Notes under the pieces: generated by a model | Told to the model about the DNA's origin: nothing | The model's database searches: none | What the model saw: the letters and a program-made list of their open reading frames with translations, nothing else | Made by a program: the position numbers and the translations under genes | Source: Trametes villosa | Lineage: Eukaryota; Basidiomycota; Agaricomycetes; Polyporales; Polyporaceae | NCBI GenBank assembly: GCA_002964805.2 | Contig: PUDQ02000033.1 | Span: forward strand, 62,001-126,000 | Length of the DNA stretch: 64,000 nucleotides | Direction: 5' to 3' | Shown: positions 21,313 to 32,143 of the stretch, one piece after another | How positions within the stretch are numbered: the stretch's first letter is position 1 | How the letters are laid out: the number at the start of each line of letters is the position of its first letter

Positions 21313-22991
21313 ATGTCTGGCTTGAACGCGGAGATAACGGCTGCGTACACCACAGCGTATGTCACAGCCACCCCTCCTAGAGCCATAGCGTACTCATTTA
21401 AGCGCAGGACGACAGGAGCCTATTGCAACGCCGCTGCTCTCGGTATGTATCTCATTGCCTTGCCTATGCCCGGCTCGTCTCACGTTCGTCCTCTAGCACT
21501 GCTTCTGTATGAAACCTTCATCACCTTCGACAGGGAGGTGCGGCATTTATGGCGGCGCAAGACCTCAGCCGTGACATGGATGTTTCTGTTCAACCGATAC
21601 TTTATTATCGCGCTGTACGCCGTGGACATGCCCAGTACGTTCCGTGTCAGCAACTCGGTATGATTACTTCGCTCTCCTACTCTAGATGGAATGCTAACGT
21701 CTCGGCGTCCGCATAGAGGTCAGCATTATTGAAGGCACCGTCGTCCCAGAAGCACTGATTTACCGCCTTCGAACAGCTGCCCCGTACTGGCACGGCTCTC
21801 ACAGGTGCTCATCATCGTCGCCTACACGACGTGGGCCGGTAGGCTACCCCCTTCTCCTCCTTACTTCGAGGTCGCTGAGGCCCGGCAGCTTTCTCCAGCC
21901 TTCGTACGTACGCCATATGGGAACGAGCATGGCACGTCGCCTTGCTCGTCCTGATGTTATCGCTGGTGCCTGTGTGGATATATATCGTAAGTCAGTCGCT
22001 GTGTACGGCTCTCTGTTATTGCGAGTGTTTAGGGTGTGCGGCAGTATCGCGATGCACATGAATATGTGGCAAACCTTGCGCCTCCCTTATATTGTCGCAC
22101 CGTACCCCGTTACTCATTGTCGTTGGACAGACAGTAAGTCTTCTTGCCGAGTCTTCACATTCCGTTATACTGACGGCGAGCTAGCCGTAGGTCACTGATA
22201 CATCATCATGCGAGGGACAATCGTTTGACACGTTCTCTCTACTCCCAGTCACAATCGTAACGCGGACTTGCCTAATATTCTCAGACCTTTTGGTATTGAG
22301 CGTCACTTGGACGAAGACATACGGAATTATACGGCTCTCAAGAGAACATGGCAAGAGCACGCCCTTATCCTTGACAGCTGTTCTATTGCGCGACGGTACG
22401 TGGACCCATATCCTGTGGTTTTTCCGACAACTGACTGGAATATACTTAGGATCGGCGTATTTCGCGTGAGCGGAAGGACCTGTGGCCGGATGCGTTGTTC
22501 TGATATCCTCCACCTATGCAGCATATGGACCGTGCTCAACGCTCTGCACATAGCAGGGACATACGTCCAGGTTGGATCGATTTATCGCCCTCGCCTTGTC
22601 CTTCTACTGACCCCGCCCACGCAGTCGATACAGTACATCACGATATTCACCGAAGCGTGCGCTCCCCCTCTATTATATTACGCTATATATCGTTCAGAAA
22701 GCTAACATACTCACTCACAGCGCCACGTCCATCCTCATCTCACGCTTCATCCTCAACCTGCGCGAAGTGGCGGCGGGCCGCTCCTTCTCGGAGATCGACC
22801 CGACTACGGACCAGTATTGGGACCTCATCTCCTGGCACGCCGCTAGCGCGAGTATCCCTCCCTCTCAAACCCGCGCGTCACAGTTTCTCGCGTCTTTGGG
22901 GGCGCCGCTGGATCATGGGATTCGGACATCCCGTACAGAGAGCGACGGCGATCATCTTGTGCACGAAGGACTGTCTTACGAGCTTGGGTGA
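21313..22991 (+). CDS. DUF6533-domain multi-pass membrane protein
   Basis: A member of the large basidiomycete DUF6533 family: predicted seven-helix membrane proteins of unknown function, often present in many copies per genome. The start at 21313 gives MSGLNAEITAAYTTAYVTAT. A GTATGT intron joins NAAALA to LLLYETFITFDREVRHLWRR, the family signature, followed by VTWMFLFNRYFIIALYAVDM. Later hydrophobic exons include VLIIVAYTTWA, HVALLVLMLSLVPVWIYI, TRTCLIFSDLLVLSVTWTKT and VLNALHIAGTY. The cytosolic end reads SILISRFILNLREVAAGRSF then a polar tail ending near 22991. About seven introns; several central junctions are uncertain. Confidence 0.72.
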
Positions 22992-23247
22992 GACTTGAGC
23001 TTGGACCGTCTGTGTATGGAATGTAGGTCGTATGTAGTTGTGTAACACCAGAGACGTTCGAGCGGGTCACCCTCGAGGGGCCTCCGCTAGAGGCCATAAA
23101 GCACCTTGGAGTCCGAACCGGCGAAACGATCGTCCGACCTGCGGCTTGCGGCTCCGGAGACCGGAGCTGTACTCGGATTCCACATGCGCGATCGGCGCGC
23201 CTCCGCAAGCTCTTTCCGTCTTTCCTCCCATTCCATCCGCCTGCGCG
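22992..23247. promoter_or_regulatory. Short intergenic region before the histidine phosphatase gene
   Basis: These 256 bp between two plus-strand genes hold the DUF6533 gene 3' end and the phosphatase promoter. A pyrimidine-rich stretch (TCTTTCCGTCTTTCCTCCC, 23209-23229) directly precedes the start codon. Confidence 0.4.
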
Positions 23248-24053
23248 ATGCCCGTCGTCGTCAGGGTGTACATTGTGCGCCACGGCGAGACGGACGACAA
23301 CCGGAACGGGATCATCCAGGGCCACCTCGACACACCGCTGAACGCTGCCGGCGCGCACCAGGCGCGCCGCGCCGCGGACGCGCTCGCGGACGTCCCGTTC
23401 ACGGCCGCGTATGCGAGCGACCTTGTGCGCGCGAGCAAGGTCAGTTAACGGTTCTTATTGCCGAGCGAGCTCGAACGCGTATGGTGTGTGTAGACTGCAG
23501 AGATCATATTGGAGGAGCACCCCGGAGTGGCGCTGGAGAAGACGGAGGCGCTGCGTGAGCGGGTACGCAGGTCTCCGTCTTCATCTACATCCGTCAGTTC
23601 TAAGATTACTACACGCTGCATGCGCACGTCGCACGGCTATAGTTCATGGGTGACTGGCAAGGCGGTCCTGCACAAGGTCGGGGCGACCCGCCCGCGAACC
23701 TCGAGCCCCTCGCCTCCCTCTCCGCGCGCGCCCTAAAGTGGTGGGACGTCGCCATCTCGCGCCTCGCCCAACGGAAGGCCGCCTCCCTCACAACGCCTGC
23801 CCCATCAGCCGAGTTCGCGCCCGCGCACGTCCTGGTCGTCTCGCATGGCGGGCTGATCGGGACGTTGGTGACGAACCTGGTGGGGAGCCGGCGCGTGCGC
23901 GCGGCGGAGGGCGTCGCGATCGGGCGGTGTTTCAACGCGTCGATCTCGGTCGTGGAGGTCGAGGAGGACGGAAGGGGGGTGTTGGTGAGCTATGCGGACA
24001 CGACGCATTTGGACGTGGATCTGGTGCAGGAGAACGCGGACGTGCAGCAGTGA
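23248..24053 (+). CDS. Histidine-phosphatase superfamily (phosphoglycerate-mutase-like) enzyme
   Basis: Cytosolic phosphatase-type member of the branch-1 histidine phosphatases. The ATG at 23248 gives MPVVVRVYIVRHGETDDNRN, where the His of RHG is the phospho-accepting residue. GHLDTPLNAAGAHQARRAAD and AAYASDLVRASK follow, matching the usual LTxxGxxQA and SDLxRA segments. After two introns a variable part (ALKWWDVAISRLAQRK) leads to HVLVVSHGGLIGTLV, whose SHGG carries the second catalytic His. It ends with HLDVDLVQENADVQQ. The protein is too short and diverged for the glycolytic mutase and closer to fungal family members of unknown substrate, such as TIGAR-like phosphatases. The junction around 23570-23645 is the least certain. 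Confidence 0.88.
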
Positions 24054-24206
24054 GAGGGGATAGAGGGTGGGTATAGAGATGTATGATTGTGATACAGCTG
24101 AGCATGGTAGACAGCACTAGAGTGTACAAGGACGAAAACGCAGAGGAGAGGGGTATAGTATACCTTGCCTTCGTATACTGACGAGGGTGATTGGGAGAGG
24201 GGTATC

Positions 24207-25314
24207 TCAAGGGTAAGTAACGCCAGCCTCCTTCATGAGGTCAGCAACTTCGACGTCTAGGAGGATGTCAGGAGACAGTAAGGGCACCGCAGCGCGTCAG
24301 TACATGTCTGGACTTACGATCCTCGGTATGTTTCATCCTAGAGGCGTAGGAACAGGTCTCGCCTGCTCACGTGTTCGTGTCAAGAAATCAGGATGACGGA
24401 GAATATAGTAATTATATAGCGGTTACCTGGGCCAAATATGAAGTCCCCTCCGAGCTGCGAGATGTTGCCCTGCTTTCCGAGATGCTGCGGGGTCTTGAGC
24501 GCGTCCTGCACAGCGTCGGAACTCAGCACGGAGATGTAGAGCACGAGACGCTCGACTGGGCCGTGGTCAGCGGTGGTATAGGGCTGTGTACACGTACCCA
24601 GATGCTCTTCGCGACACCTCTGATATAATTCTTGGGCAGGTAGCTGCGCCGCTCTTGGCCGGCCGGAGTGCGCTCAAGGCTCTCTACGAGGCCGAAGGTG
24701 TCGTAGAGCGCACGAGAGGGGTCCGCGTACATGGGGTACCGGAAGTCCGCCATGTCTGAACGAACCTGTGAGAGGGTGTGTCCAAGACTAGTAGCCCTGT
24801 CAGAACCATACCGCAGTAGTTCTTGATAAGCTTCCAGTCGCCACAGCCCACGACGATCATGCGGGCATTGGCCTGCTCGAGGGCGTCCTTGCGGACCGCG
24901 GCGAGTTGCATGACATATTGCTATTGGACGCAGGGCTCCGATTAACGTCGATCGCGGGGGGGACCAAGAGGGCGAAGAAATACTTGGCAGCTCTGCAGGT
25001 ACAGCATTCGTGGTGTTCTCGATGTCAGACGGTGAGCAATGTGCAGACTGGGTACATACGCCGCAGAAGAAGTGTCCTGGAGGCGTTCAGGACGCCCAAA
25101 CGTCAGTGAAAACGAAAGAACGGAGGCCGCGCGTGAGCGTTCGTTGAGCGGCGGCACCGCAGCGGAAATGCACTGTACGGATGAAGACGACGATAGTTTT
25201 CTGGTCCTGGATGAGGCTGCCAAAGCTGACTTCTTTTCCAGACTGGTCAAACACGTTTAGAGCAGCCGCCTTGCTCAGGATTTCCGGCGTCGGGAGGGCA
25301 GTGTGCGTGGCCAT
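24207..25314 (-). CDS. AhpC/TSA-like (PRXL2/AAED1-type) thioredoxin-fold protein
   Basis: Peroxiredoxin-like thioredoxin-fold protein of the PRXL2C/AAED1 type; redox activity is presumed. The start at 25314 gives MATHTALPTPEILSKAAALN, then FDQSGKEVSFGSLIQDQKTI and VVFIR. Splicing through a short exon gives HFFCG, then QYVMQLAAVRKDALEQANA, MIVVGCGDWKLIKNYC, DMADFRYPMYADPSRALYDT and RRSYLPKNYIRGVAKSIW. The last exons end DVEVADLMKEAGVTYP, with the stop at 24207-24209. Family members usually show Cys-x-x-Cys at the HFFC site. The best GT-AG splice (GTATGT donor) removes a following Val-Cys-Thr and leaves a single Cys. It is divergent from the Ca2+ exchanger gene. Confidence 0.85.
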
Positions 25315-25535
25315 GACGGGCGGAAGGAGAGGGAGCTATAAAGCAAGCCGAGGGAGCGGACAAACGCTAACCATGAATAGAGCGTTACGTAAGGGGAGGC
25401 AGTACGGTGAACGTTGCGCCAAGGTTCGCCTTCGTTCATCCCGCCTTCCAGCTACAAATACAAAAAGCCGCCGCTGCTATCGCGCAGGCCACCTCTCCCC
25501 CTCTCTTGTTTTTATCTCATCTCTCTCTGCTGCAC
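25315..25535. promoter_or_regulatory. Shared divergent promoter of PRXL2-like and Ca2+/H+ exchanger genes
   Basis: The start codons are only 221 bp apart. TATAAA at 25337-25342 reads toward the exchanger, about 195 bp before its ATG, and is too close to the PRXL2-like start to serve it. A C/T-rich stretch (25490-25525) precedes the exchanger start. Confidence 0.45.
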
Positions 25536-27840
25536 ATGTCGACCGCAACCGACCGCACGCCGCTCCTTGAAAACGGCAATGGCGCCGAGCCACCGAAGCC
25601 GTTCTTCAGGCGCCTGGCAGACACGCTCCGCGCCGAGGGCGAGCCGTCCTGGCTGCAGTCCTACAAGTTCTTCTTCTTTGGCTCGTACCTCAACGTCCTC
25701 CTCCTCTTCGTCCCCCTCAGCTTCCTCTCGCACTTCCTCAACTGGGATGCCGCCCTCCGGTTCGGCTTCAGCTTTGTCGCCATCATGCCCCTGGCCGCCG
25801 TACGTCATAGCCGCGCCGCCCGAGCTTCTGTGGTTGGAATGAATTGAATGCGAATTGTCAACTGCAGCTCCTCGGCACCGCGACAGATCAGCTCTCGCTC
25901 AAGCTCGGGCAGACCCTGTCCGGGCTCCTCAACGCGTCCTTCGGCAACGCCGTCGAGATCATCGTCGGAATTGCGGCCCTCCTCCAAGGTGCGTCCTCGC
26001 ACGCTTCCGTTCCTCTCCCGCGCGGCCGCTCACGCTCCCGCAGGCGAGCTGCGTATCGTGCAGACCTCGGTACGCGCGCGTGGTGGATTTACGCGCGTGT
26101 CTGTCCCAGCTAACACGCGTCACAGCTCCTGGGCTCCATCCTCTCCAACCTGCTTCTCGTCCTCGGCTGCTCCTTCCTCGCAGGTACGTGACGGCGTTAC
26201 GACGCGCGGAACTTCGCGCCGTGCCTCCTCGGCCACCGGGTTCTCATCCCACATGCCGCAGGTGGCCTGAAGTTCGATGAGAGCAACTTCCAGATTACCG
26301 CTGCGCAGGCGTGAGTCCTCCGCGACACATTGCACTGCCTACCCGCTAACGCCTTCCATTCGAACGTCGCAGCTCGAGTTCGGTACGCATCTGCCACATT
26401 GTCCCCGACCGCGCAGACCCACCTGACACTGACCGCCCACCTTCTGACGCTCCGTGCAGCTCATGACCCTCACATGCATCAGTACGCCGCACCGCCTTGC
26501 CTCGCGCTACTAAGCCCGGAACTCACGTCCGAACCGTGCAATGGCATAAACAGCGCTCGTCATCCCCGCCGCGTATCACAGCGCGAAGTCGCACTCGGGC
26601 GGCCTCGAGGGCCCCACGAACCTCACCTCGGTCGCGCCGATCATCAGCCAGCTCGACCCGAAGCTCGAGCTCGGGCTCGACGGCATGGACGCGGGCTCGC
26701 TCCAGGGCCTCCGCATCATCTCGCGCGGCACAGCGATCCTCCTGCTCTTCGTCTACATCGCGTACCTCTTCTTCCAGGTCAGTACTGGCGCACGTGCGTG
26801 GCGCGAGAGGACGATCCAGGCTGACGGTGCGCTCGTGACGGTGCGATGCAGCTCAAGACGCACGCGTATCTGTACACGCCGACGGTCGAGGCGGAGGAGG
26901 AAGAGCCGGAGATGAGCATCCCGGCCGCTGGTTCTGCGTGAGTCCGGAAGCAGGCGTCAGGCGCGTGCGCGTCCCGGAATGCTTAACGCGCGCTCGCAGG
27001 CTTCTCCTCGTTACGGTTATTACATCGTTCTGCGCGGATTACCGTGAGTGCCGCAGGACACCTCGCGCGTTTCATGTCCCCCGTTCTGACTGGGCGGGTG
27101 TGTAGTGGTTGCTTCCATCGAAGAGACCGCTAACCGGTACTCGATCCCGAAGCCGTTCATCGGTCTCATCCTGCTTCCCATCGTAGTGCGTTAAATTTGT
27201 TTTAAGGCCTAGCTGTGAGCGCGCATATATTAACGCTTTCCGTAGGCGAACGCGGCAGAGCATGTCACCTCCGTCTGGATGGCGATGAAGAACAAGATGG
27301 AACTGACCATCGGCATCTGCGTCGGGAGCTCTATTGTACGCCTATACTTCCCGTTTGTGTGGGTATATGCTGATGAGAGAACCACTGGCAGCAAATCGCT
27401 TCGTTCGTCGTGCCGCTGCTCGTCATCGTTGGCTGGATTACACACCACGACTTGACGCTGTTCTTCGCCGACTTCGAGGTGCGCGTTTTTGACACCCTTC
27501 AATGGGATAGGGCTGACCGTGAACCGTGTGCAGACCATTGTCCTCTTCGTGTCCGTGTTGCTCGTGAACTTCCTGATCCAGTATGTCTCCTTTTTTCTTT
27601 TGCCATACCTGGATTTTCGCTGATTTTGTTCTGCAGGGATGGCAAGTCCAACTACATGGAAGGCCTCATGTAAGCTCACGACCCTACGATACTTAATCTC
27701 GTTTTTGGCTCGTTGCTGACTTTGCTCCGCAGGCTTGTTACGCTGTACCTTGTCATCGCTCTTGCGTGTAAGTTCCACTTCCTGCATCCCACGTCCACCA
27801 TACAGTCGCTGACACTCGCTCTACAGTCTGGGTGTCATAA
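25536..27840 (+). CDS. VCX1: Vacuolar Ca2+/H+ exchanger (CAX/VCX1 family)
   Basis: Exchanges vacuolar protons for cytosolic calcium, lowering cytosolic Ca2+. The ATG at 25536 gives [20 protein letters not shown]. The family's two inverted halves are clear. The first half has [57 protein letters not shown] and LLLVLGCSF. The second has [37 protein letters not shown] and [14 protein letters not shown]. The GNAVE and ANAAE motifs form the cation pathway. An acidic loop (EAEEEEPEM) sits between the halves. The last exon is tiny: a GTAAGT intron joins ALA to FWVS and the stop at 27838-27840. At least a dozen introns, some exons under 30 nt. Confidence 0.95.
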
Positions 27841-28635
27841 CGCGCCCTCTAGCCCAATTCCAGTCCCAGTGCTACCACCCTCCGCGAAACCTCCTACCTC
27901 TCTCTGCTTCCCAACCGTGCTATACACGCTACTATATCCGTGCTTTCCCGTCGCCGCCGTCCCCACCCGAATCGCTCCTTCTGTCGGACGCTGCCCTGTC
28001 TTGTCTGACTTACCCCGCTTCATGTATCGTACTCATCCTCCAGTTGGAGCTTCAGCGCGTGGCGTGCCCTGCCAGAATGTGCAGTCGCCGTCCGGGCTCG
28101 TCGCCCCTGCTTAGTAGTTGTGCTTCTTGGCGCCTTTGCGAGAACCAAGCTGTGTTACACGACGGGGGACAAAGGTAACGTATGGCATGCGTGTGCACCC
28201 CTCGGCACGCCATTGACTATGTGGAGGGACGGAAGGACGGATATGGTGATAGTCCACAGTGAGAGCGTGATAGGCAAGAAGGACATTGAATGTGAAAAGA
28301 AAACACAACGCTACATTGATGATGGATGCCTGGGTCCCTACGGTAAGGAAACATAAGTCCACCCGCCTGATTTACACTCTTGAGCCCCGACGCCGCCCAT
28401 GCCACTCCTCCGCGACTGATCCTATGGACAGGGAGAAGACGCCCCCAAAGACGTATTCGGCCGCCGCCGAGCCATTCCTGCCAACGATGCCCAAATCCAA
28501 CCCGCCGCCAACCGGGAACCGGAACCAGCAACCAGACCAGACCTAGCCTGACCTTTGTATGTACACCTCGGACTCTCGAGAGACACCCTATTTCACCGAC
28601 AGTGCAAGAACGTTTTTGGGAGGCCGCAGGACAAA
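27841..28635. other. Intergenic region between convergent genes
   Basis: This 0.8 kb lies between the stops of the exchanger (plus) and DOA1 (minus). A minus-strand frame ending at 28111 (LGSRKGAKKHNY) follows a plausible acceptor, but the upstream exon I tried does not keep frame, so no gene is called. Confidence 0.45.
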
Positions 28636-31600
28636 TCAGAACAGCGCGACGACCTCCTTCGAGACGTCCCGGATGCGCGCCTCGGGGAAGGTCCCAGGGA
28701 GCGCGCCGAGCACGTTCCGCGCGGTGGCCTGGTGCTCGGCGAGCAGCGGGTGCGTCTGCTCCTTCGCAGCGAACGCCTGTATGCAGGGAAGTATGCGTCA
28801 GCGGGGCGCGGGGGGCGTCGTGTGACGGGCCCGGGGGTATTCGGTACTCACGATGTCGCCGAGGGCAACGAGGGCGCGGTACGCTGCTTCGCCTTCCGTC
28901 TTCTCTGAGTTCAAAATCTGGAGGGAAAGATCAGACGGCGCTGCCGCTTGGAAACGTGGGACGGCCGTACCTCGAGAACGAGGGTGACGAGCTGGTTCCG
29001 CAGGGGAACGGCGAGCTGTTCCCGGAGGCCGGTGCATGATACGCTGTGAAAGGCGTTAGCATGCGCGGTCAGAGGTCTGACACAGAAAACACGTACTTGA
29101 AGAGGATGGTCGTCAGGGACACGCGCAGCGAGTTGGTGAGCACCGTGTATGGCACTTCGCCCAGCGTGTTCAGGACCTGTCGGCGCACCAGTCAGGACTC
29201 GAGTTGCACGCGCACCCACACAACGGCACGACAACCGACCTCTTGTACCCACGCGCCGTCCTTGAGCGTCGTCCCGTCCTGGAAGACGTTGGCGAGGGAG
29301 CGCAGGAGGAAGAGCGTGTTCGTCTCGCGCTGCTTGGGCAGCGGCGACGACCACGGCTCGTTCCAGCTCGCGCCCTTGAACAGGGCTGCAAAGAACCGCG
29401 TCCGGAGCGCGGGGTCAGCATACGCAGTCGGGCAGAACGCGAGGACGAGACGGCTCAGGTCCATCACTGTCAAGGGCGATCAGGCGGTGAGCAATCAGGC
29501 AACCCAGGAGGCACGACGCATGGTGTGTACGCACGGGGGAAGATCTGAGACTGCGGCCAGCGCTCGAGGAGCTGGATGATCGCGTCGATGTGGTGGTTCG
29601 TGAGTTTCTTCAAGGGCGGGTCGAGGGGATGTGATACAGCTTGAGCAAGATACGTGAAAGTTTCGTCGATGAGATTCAATTCTTGAGGATACATTGCGAG
29701 ATATCCGGTTGACTGTATGCGGCTCAATCAGCGTTCGCGTCCTCTACGTACAGCGGGGAGAGCTCACAATTTCGTTCCGGAGAGCTTGGTCGAATTGGTA
29801 CAGTTTGGCTTGCATTGCGGATACATGTGCTTGACGGAAAGATAGTGGAGTTCTCTGCGTGGTGTTCAGGTATGGGCCGCATACACAGAGCTCAGGCTAC
29901 TCACAACGGGTATAACATTAGCTGAAGTCGTGGCGATAGGCTGCGGTGGCGAGACCGGCGACGTCGCGCTGCTAGAGTACCGCGAAGCGCCCGTCCAGGG
30001 GTCGTTGGTGGCTGGAGCAGGGGGAGGCGGGGTGGGAACCGCCGCGGGAGCACGATACCGTGAAGCACCTGAGAGCAGGGACGTATGAGCAGGGGCTCAT
30101 CAACAAGAGGGACTAACCTACCAGTGAAAGGGTCCATGTAATCTGAGCCTCCTCCCGATCCAGCCGCTTGCGAAGCCTGGTACCTTGAAGCACCTAGAAA
30201 TAGATGAGCCTGACAAGCACACCGTTTGGAACGCAATGAACGTACCTGTGTAGGGATCCGCGAATTGCTCGCCAGAAGAGCCGAGTGTCGTGCCCGCTGT
30301 GCTTTTCTCGATGAAACGCACAACCTCGTCTAGGTAACTTAGCGGAAGGTCATTGCTCTCTAGGAAACGCTGTGCAGCGATGTAGGGATTTTCTGGTATA
30401 CGGGTTAAGGCTATATGCGGTTGCGAACGTGAACTTCTTTGCTTACCGCTGGCGTTGTAAGGAAGTTTCAGTGGTGGGGCACCCTCCTTGACGTCGACGT
30501 CGAAGACGTAGTCATACTCCCGGCCCTGGTAAAGCTGTTTCCGCCCTGAGCCGACGGCATCGACGACGTCGCCGATTTTCTGCCAGCTAGACGACGCGTT
30601 ATCCCACTGTACATGCGGGTCGCATGAGCGCCGTACTGAATCGCTGTTAGCTATAGGCACGCACCTGGTGAGCTTCTACGTTCTCGCCGCGCCTGATCAT
30701 CTTGACCTCCCCAGCTTTCTTGCCTGGACGACCGTTAGCTTGCTGTCCACCACTTACCCGCGCCGTCCCGCCGACGCACCTGGCTGCGTCAACGCCTCCG
30801 GCCCGGGCAGATCGTCCTTCTTGACGTCGCCGATCTGCTGGGCAGGAAGGGCTTGCGTCGCGACGAGGTCGTCGAACGCCTTGAGCTGATCTGCGGGTGC
30901 CCAGCGCTCCTCCTCGGGGCTGAAGACGCGCACGATCCCATCACTGCAGCCGGTCACGATGTCGCCGCTCGGCGTCGTCGCCACGGCCCATACCGAGATA
31001 GCGGGGTGGACGAGAGTCTGAGCACATTCACCGTCTGTCGCGGGAGGTACGTCGGGTCAGAGGGCGCAGGAAAGGCACAAGGGGGAGAGGGGGAGTGCGA
31101 ACCTCGCCAGACGCGAACTGTCCGGTCCTCGCCACCTGACACAATGTCGCCATTAGGGAGGACAGATATGCTGTACACGAACGACGTGTGACCCGATAGG
31201 GTGTACACGCAGTCGCCCTCCATGGTCCAGATCCGAATTTCACTGCGGGTGACAGGTCTAGACCGACGTCCAATAAGAACCGCCCTGAGGACGCACCTGT
31301 CATTCGAGCACGATGCGAAGCCGATGTCCGTGATCAAGGCGAGGCCGCGCACGGCCTGCGTATGCCCTGGATAGGTGCGGACGTTCTTGTGCTGCTTCCA
31401 CAGCTTGATAGTGTTGTCCGCAGAACCTTCCCGGATTCCGCCGTCAGTTAACGCGTACAGAACGGCTTACCCGAGTAACCGACCTGTGAGAAATTGGCCG
31501 CCATCGATAGCCAGGACGGTCCACACAGATTGCTGGTGCCCGACGAGGTCGTACAGCAGCTGGAAGTCTTTCCATACCTTCGCGGTCCTTGCGGCGGTTC

Positions 31601-32143
31601 AAGTAGCATGAACTAACAGCGTAAAGGCGGAAGAGAAGAAGTACGCACTTGTCCCATGAGCCGGAGATGATTGTACCGTCTTCGGCGGTATGGAGTGCGC
31701 ATACATTATCGGTATGGCCGAGGAGGGAGAAGTTGGGCTCGCCCTTTGCGCTAGGAAGTGCAAATACGTTGATCACGGTGTCCTGCCCACCCGTAACCGC
31801 GTATCCTGGCCCATCTCTTGAGCGGCGCGCTCGCGGACACAGTGGCTCAACGCGTTCAGATTACTCACCTTCTGGCGCGCCGGGGGCTGGGGGCAGATAC
31901 GCGACGGCATTGATGTATCTTGAGCCAGCATGAAGAGTGGCGGACTGGGCAAAGGACGAGCCGGGTGTTCTGGTCCAGACGATCGCTGTCGAATCGCGCG
32001 AGGCGGAGAGCACGAGATCGTCCGTGGGGGCCACGACCGCCCTAACCTGAGCAGAGTGAGCATGGGCGGGGGCGTATGGCGCGGGTGAAGCGACGCACAT
32101 CGGCGGAGTGTGCGGACAACGAGGCCGACAGTTTGTACGGCAT
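28636..32143 (-). CDS. DOA1: DOA1/UFD3/PLAA ubiquitin-binding Cdc48 cofactor
   Basis: WD40-PFU-PUL protein that binds ubiquitin and Cdc48/p97 and controls ubiquitin supply, ER-associated degradation and membrane-protein turnover. The start at 32143 gives MPYKLSASLSAHSAD, spliced to VRAVVAPTDDLVLSASRDST. WD40 repeats run to about 30750; examples are FVYSISVLPNGDIVSGGEDR and HTDNVCALHTAEDGTIISGS. The ubiquitin-binding PFU part lies around 30250-30650 (WDNASSSWQKIGDVVDAVG, YDYVFDVDVKEGAPPLKLPY). The following segment ENPYIAAQRFLESNDLPLSY leads to the helical PUL domain at about 28640-29750, with LFLLRSLANVFQDG and a final IRDVSKEVVALF. About fifteen introns. All three domains and both termini can be placed, so the gene looks intact. 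Confidence 0.93.

Noticed and set aside
28111..28362. Small minus-strand gene ending LGSRKGAKKHNY
   Set aside because: A plausible acceptor precedes the last exon, but the GTGCAC donor of the hydrophobic upstream exon leaves the wrong phase, so no consistent model results.
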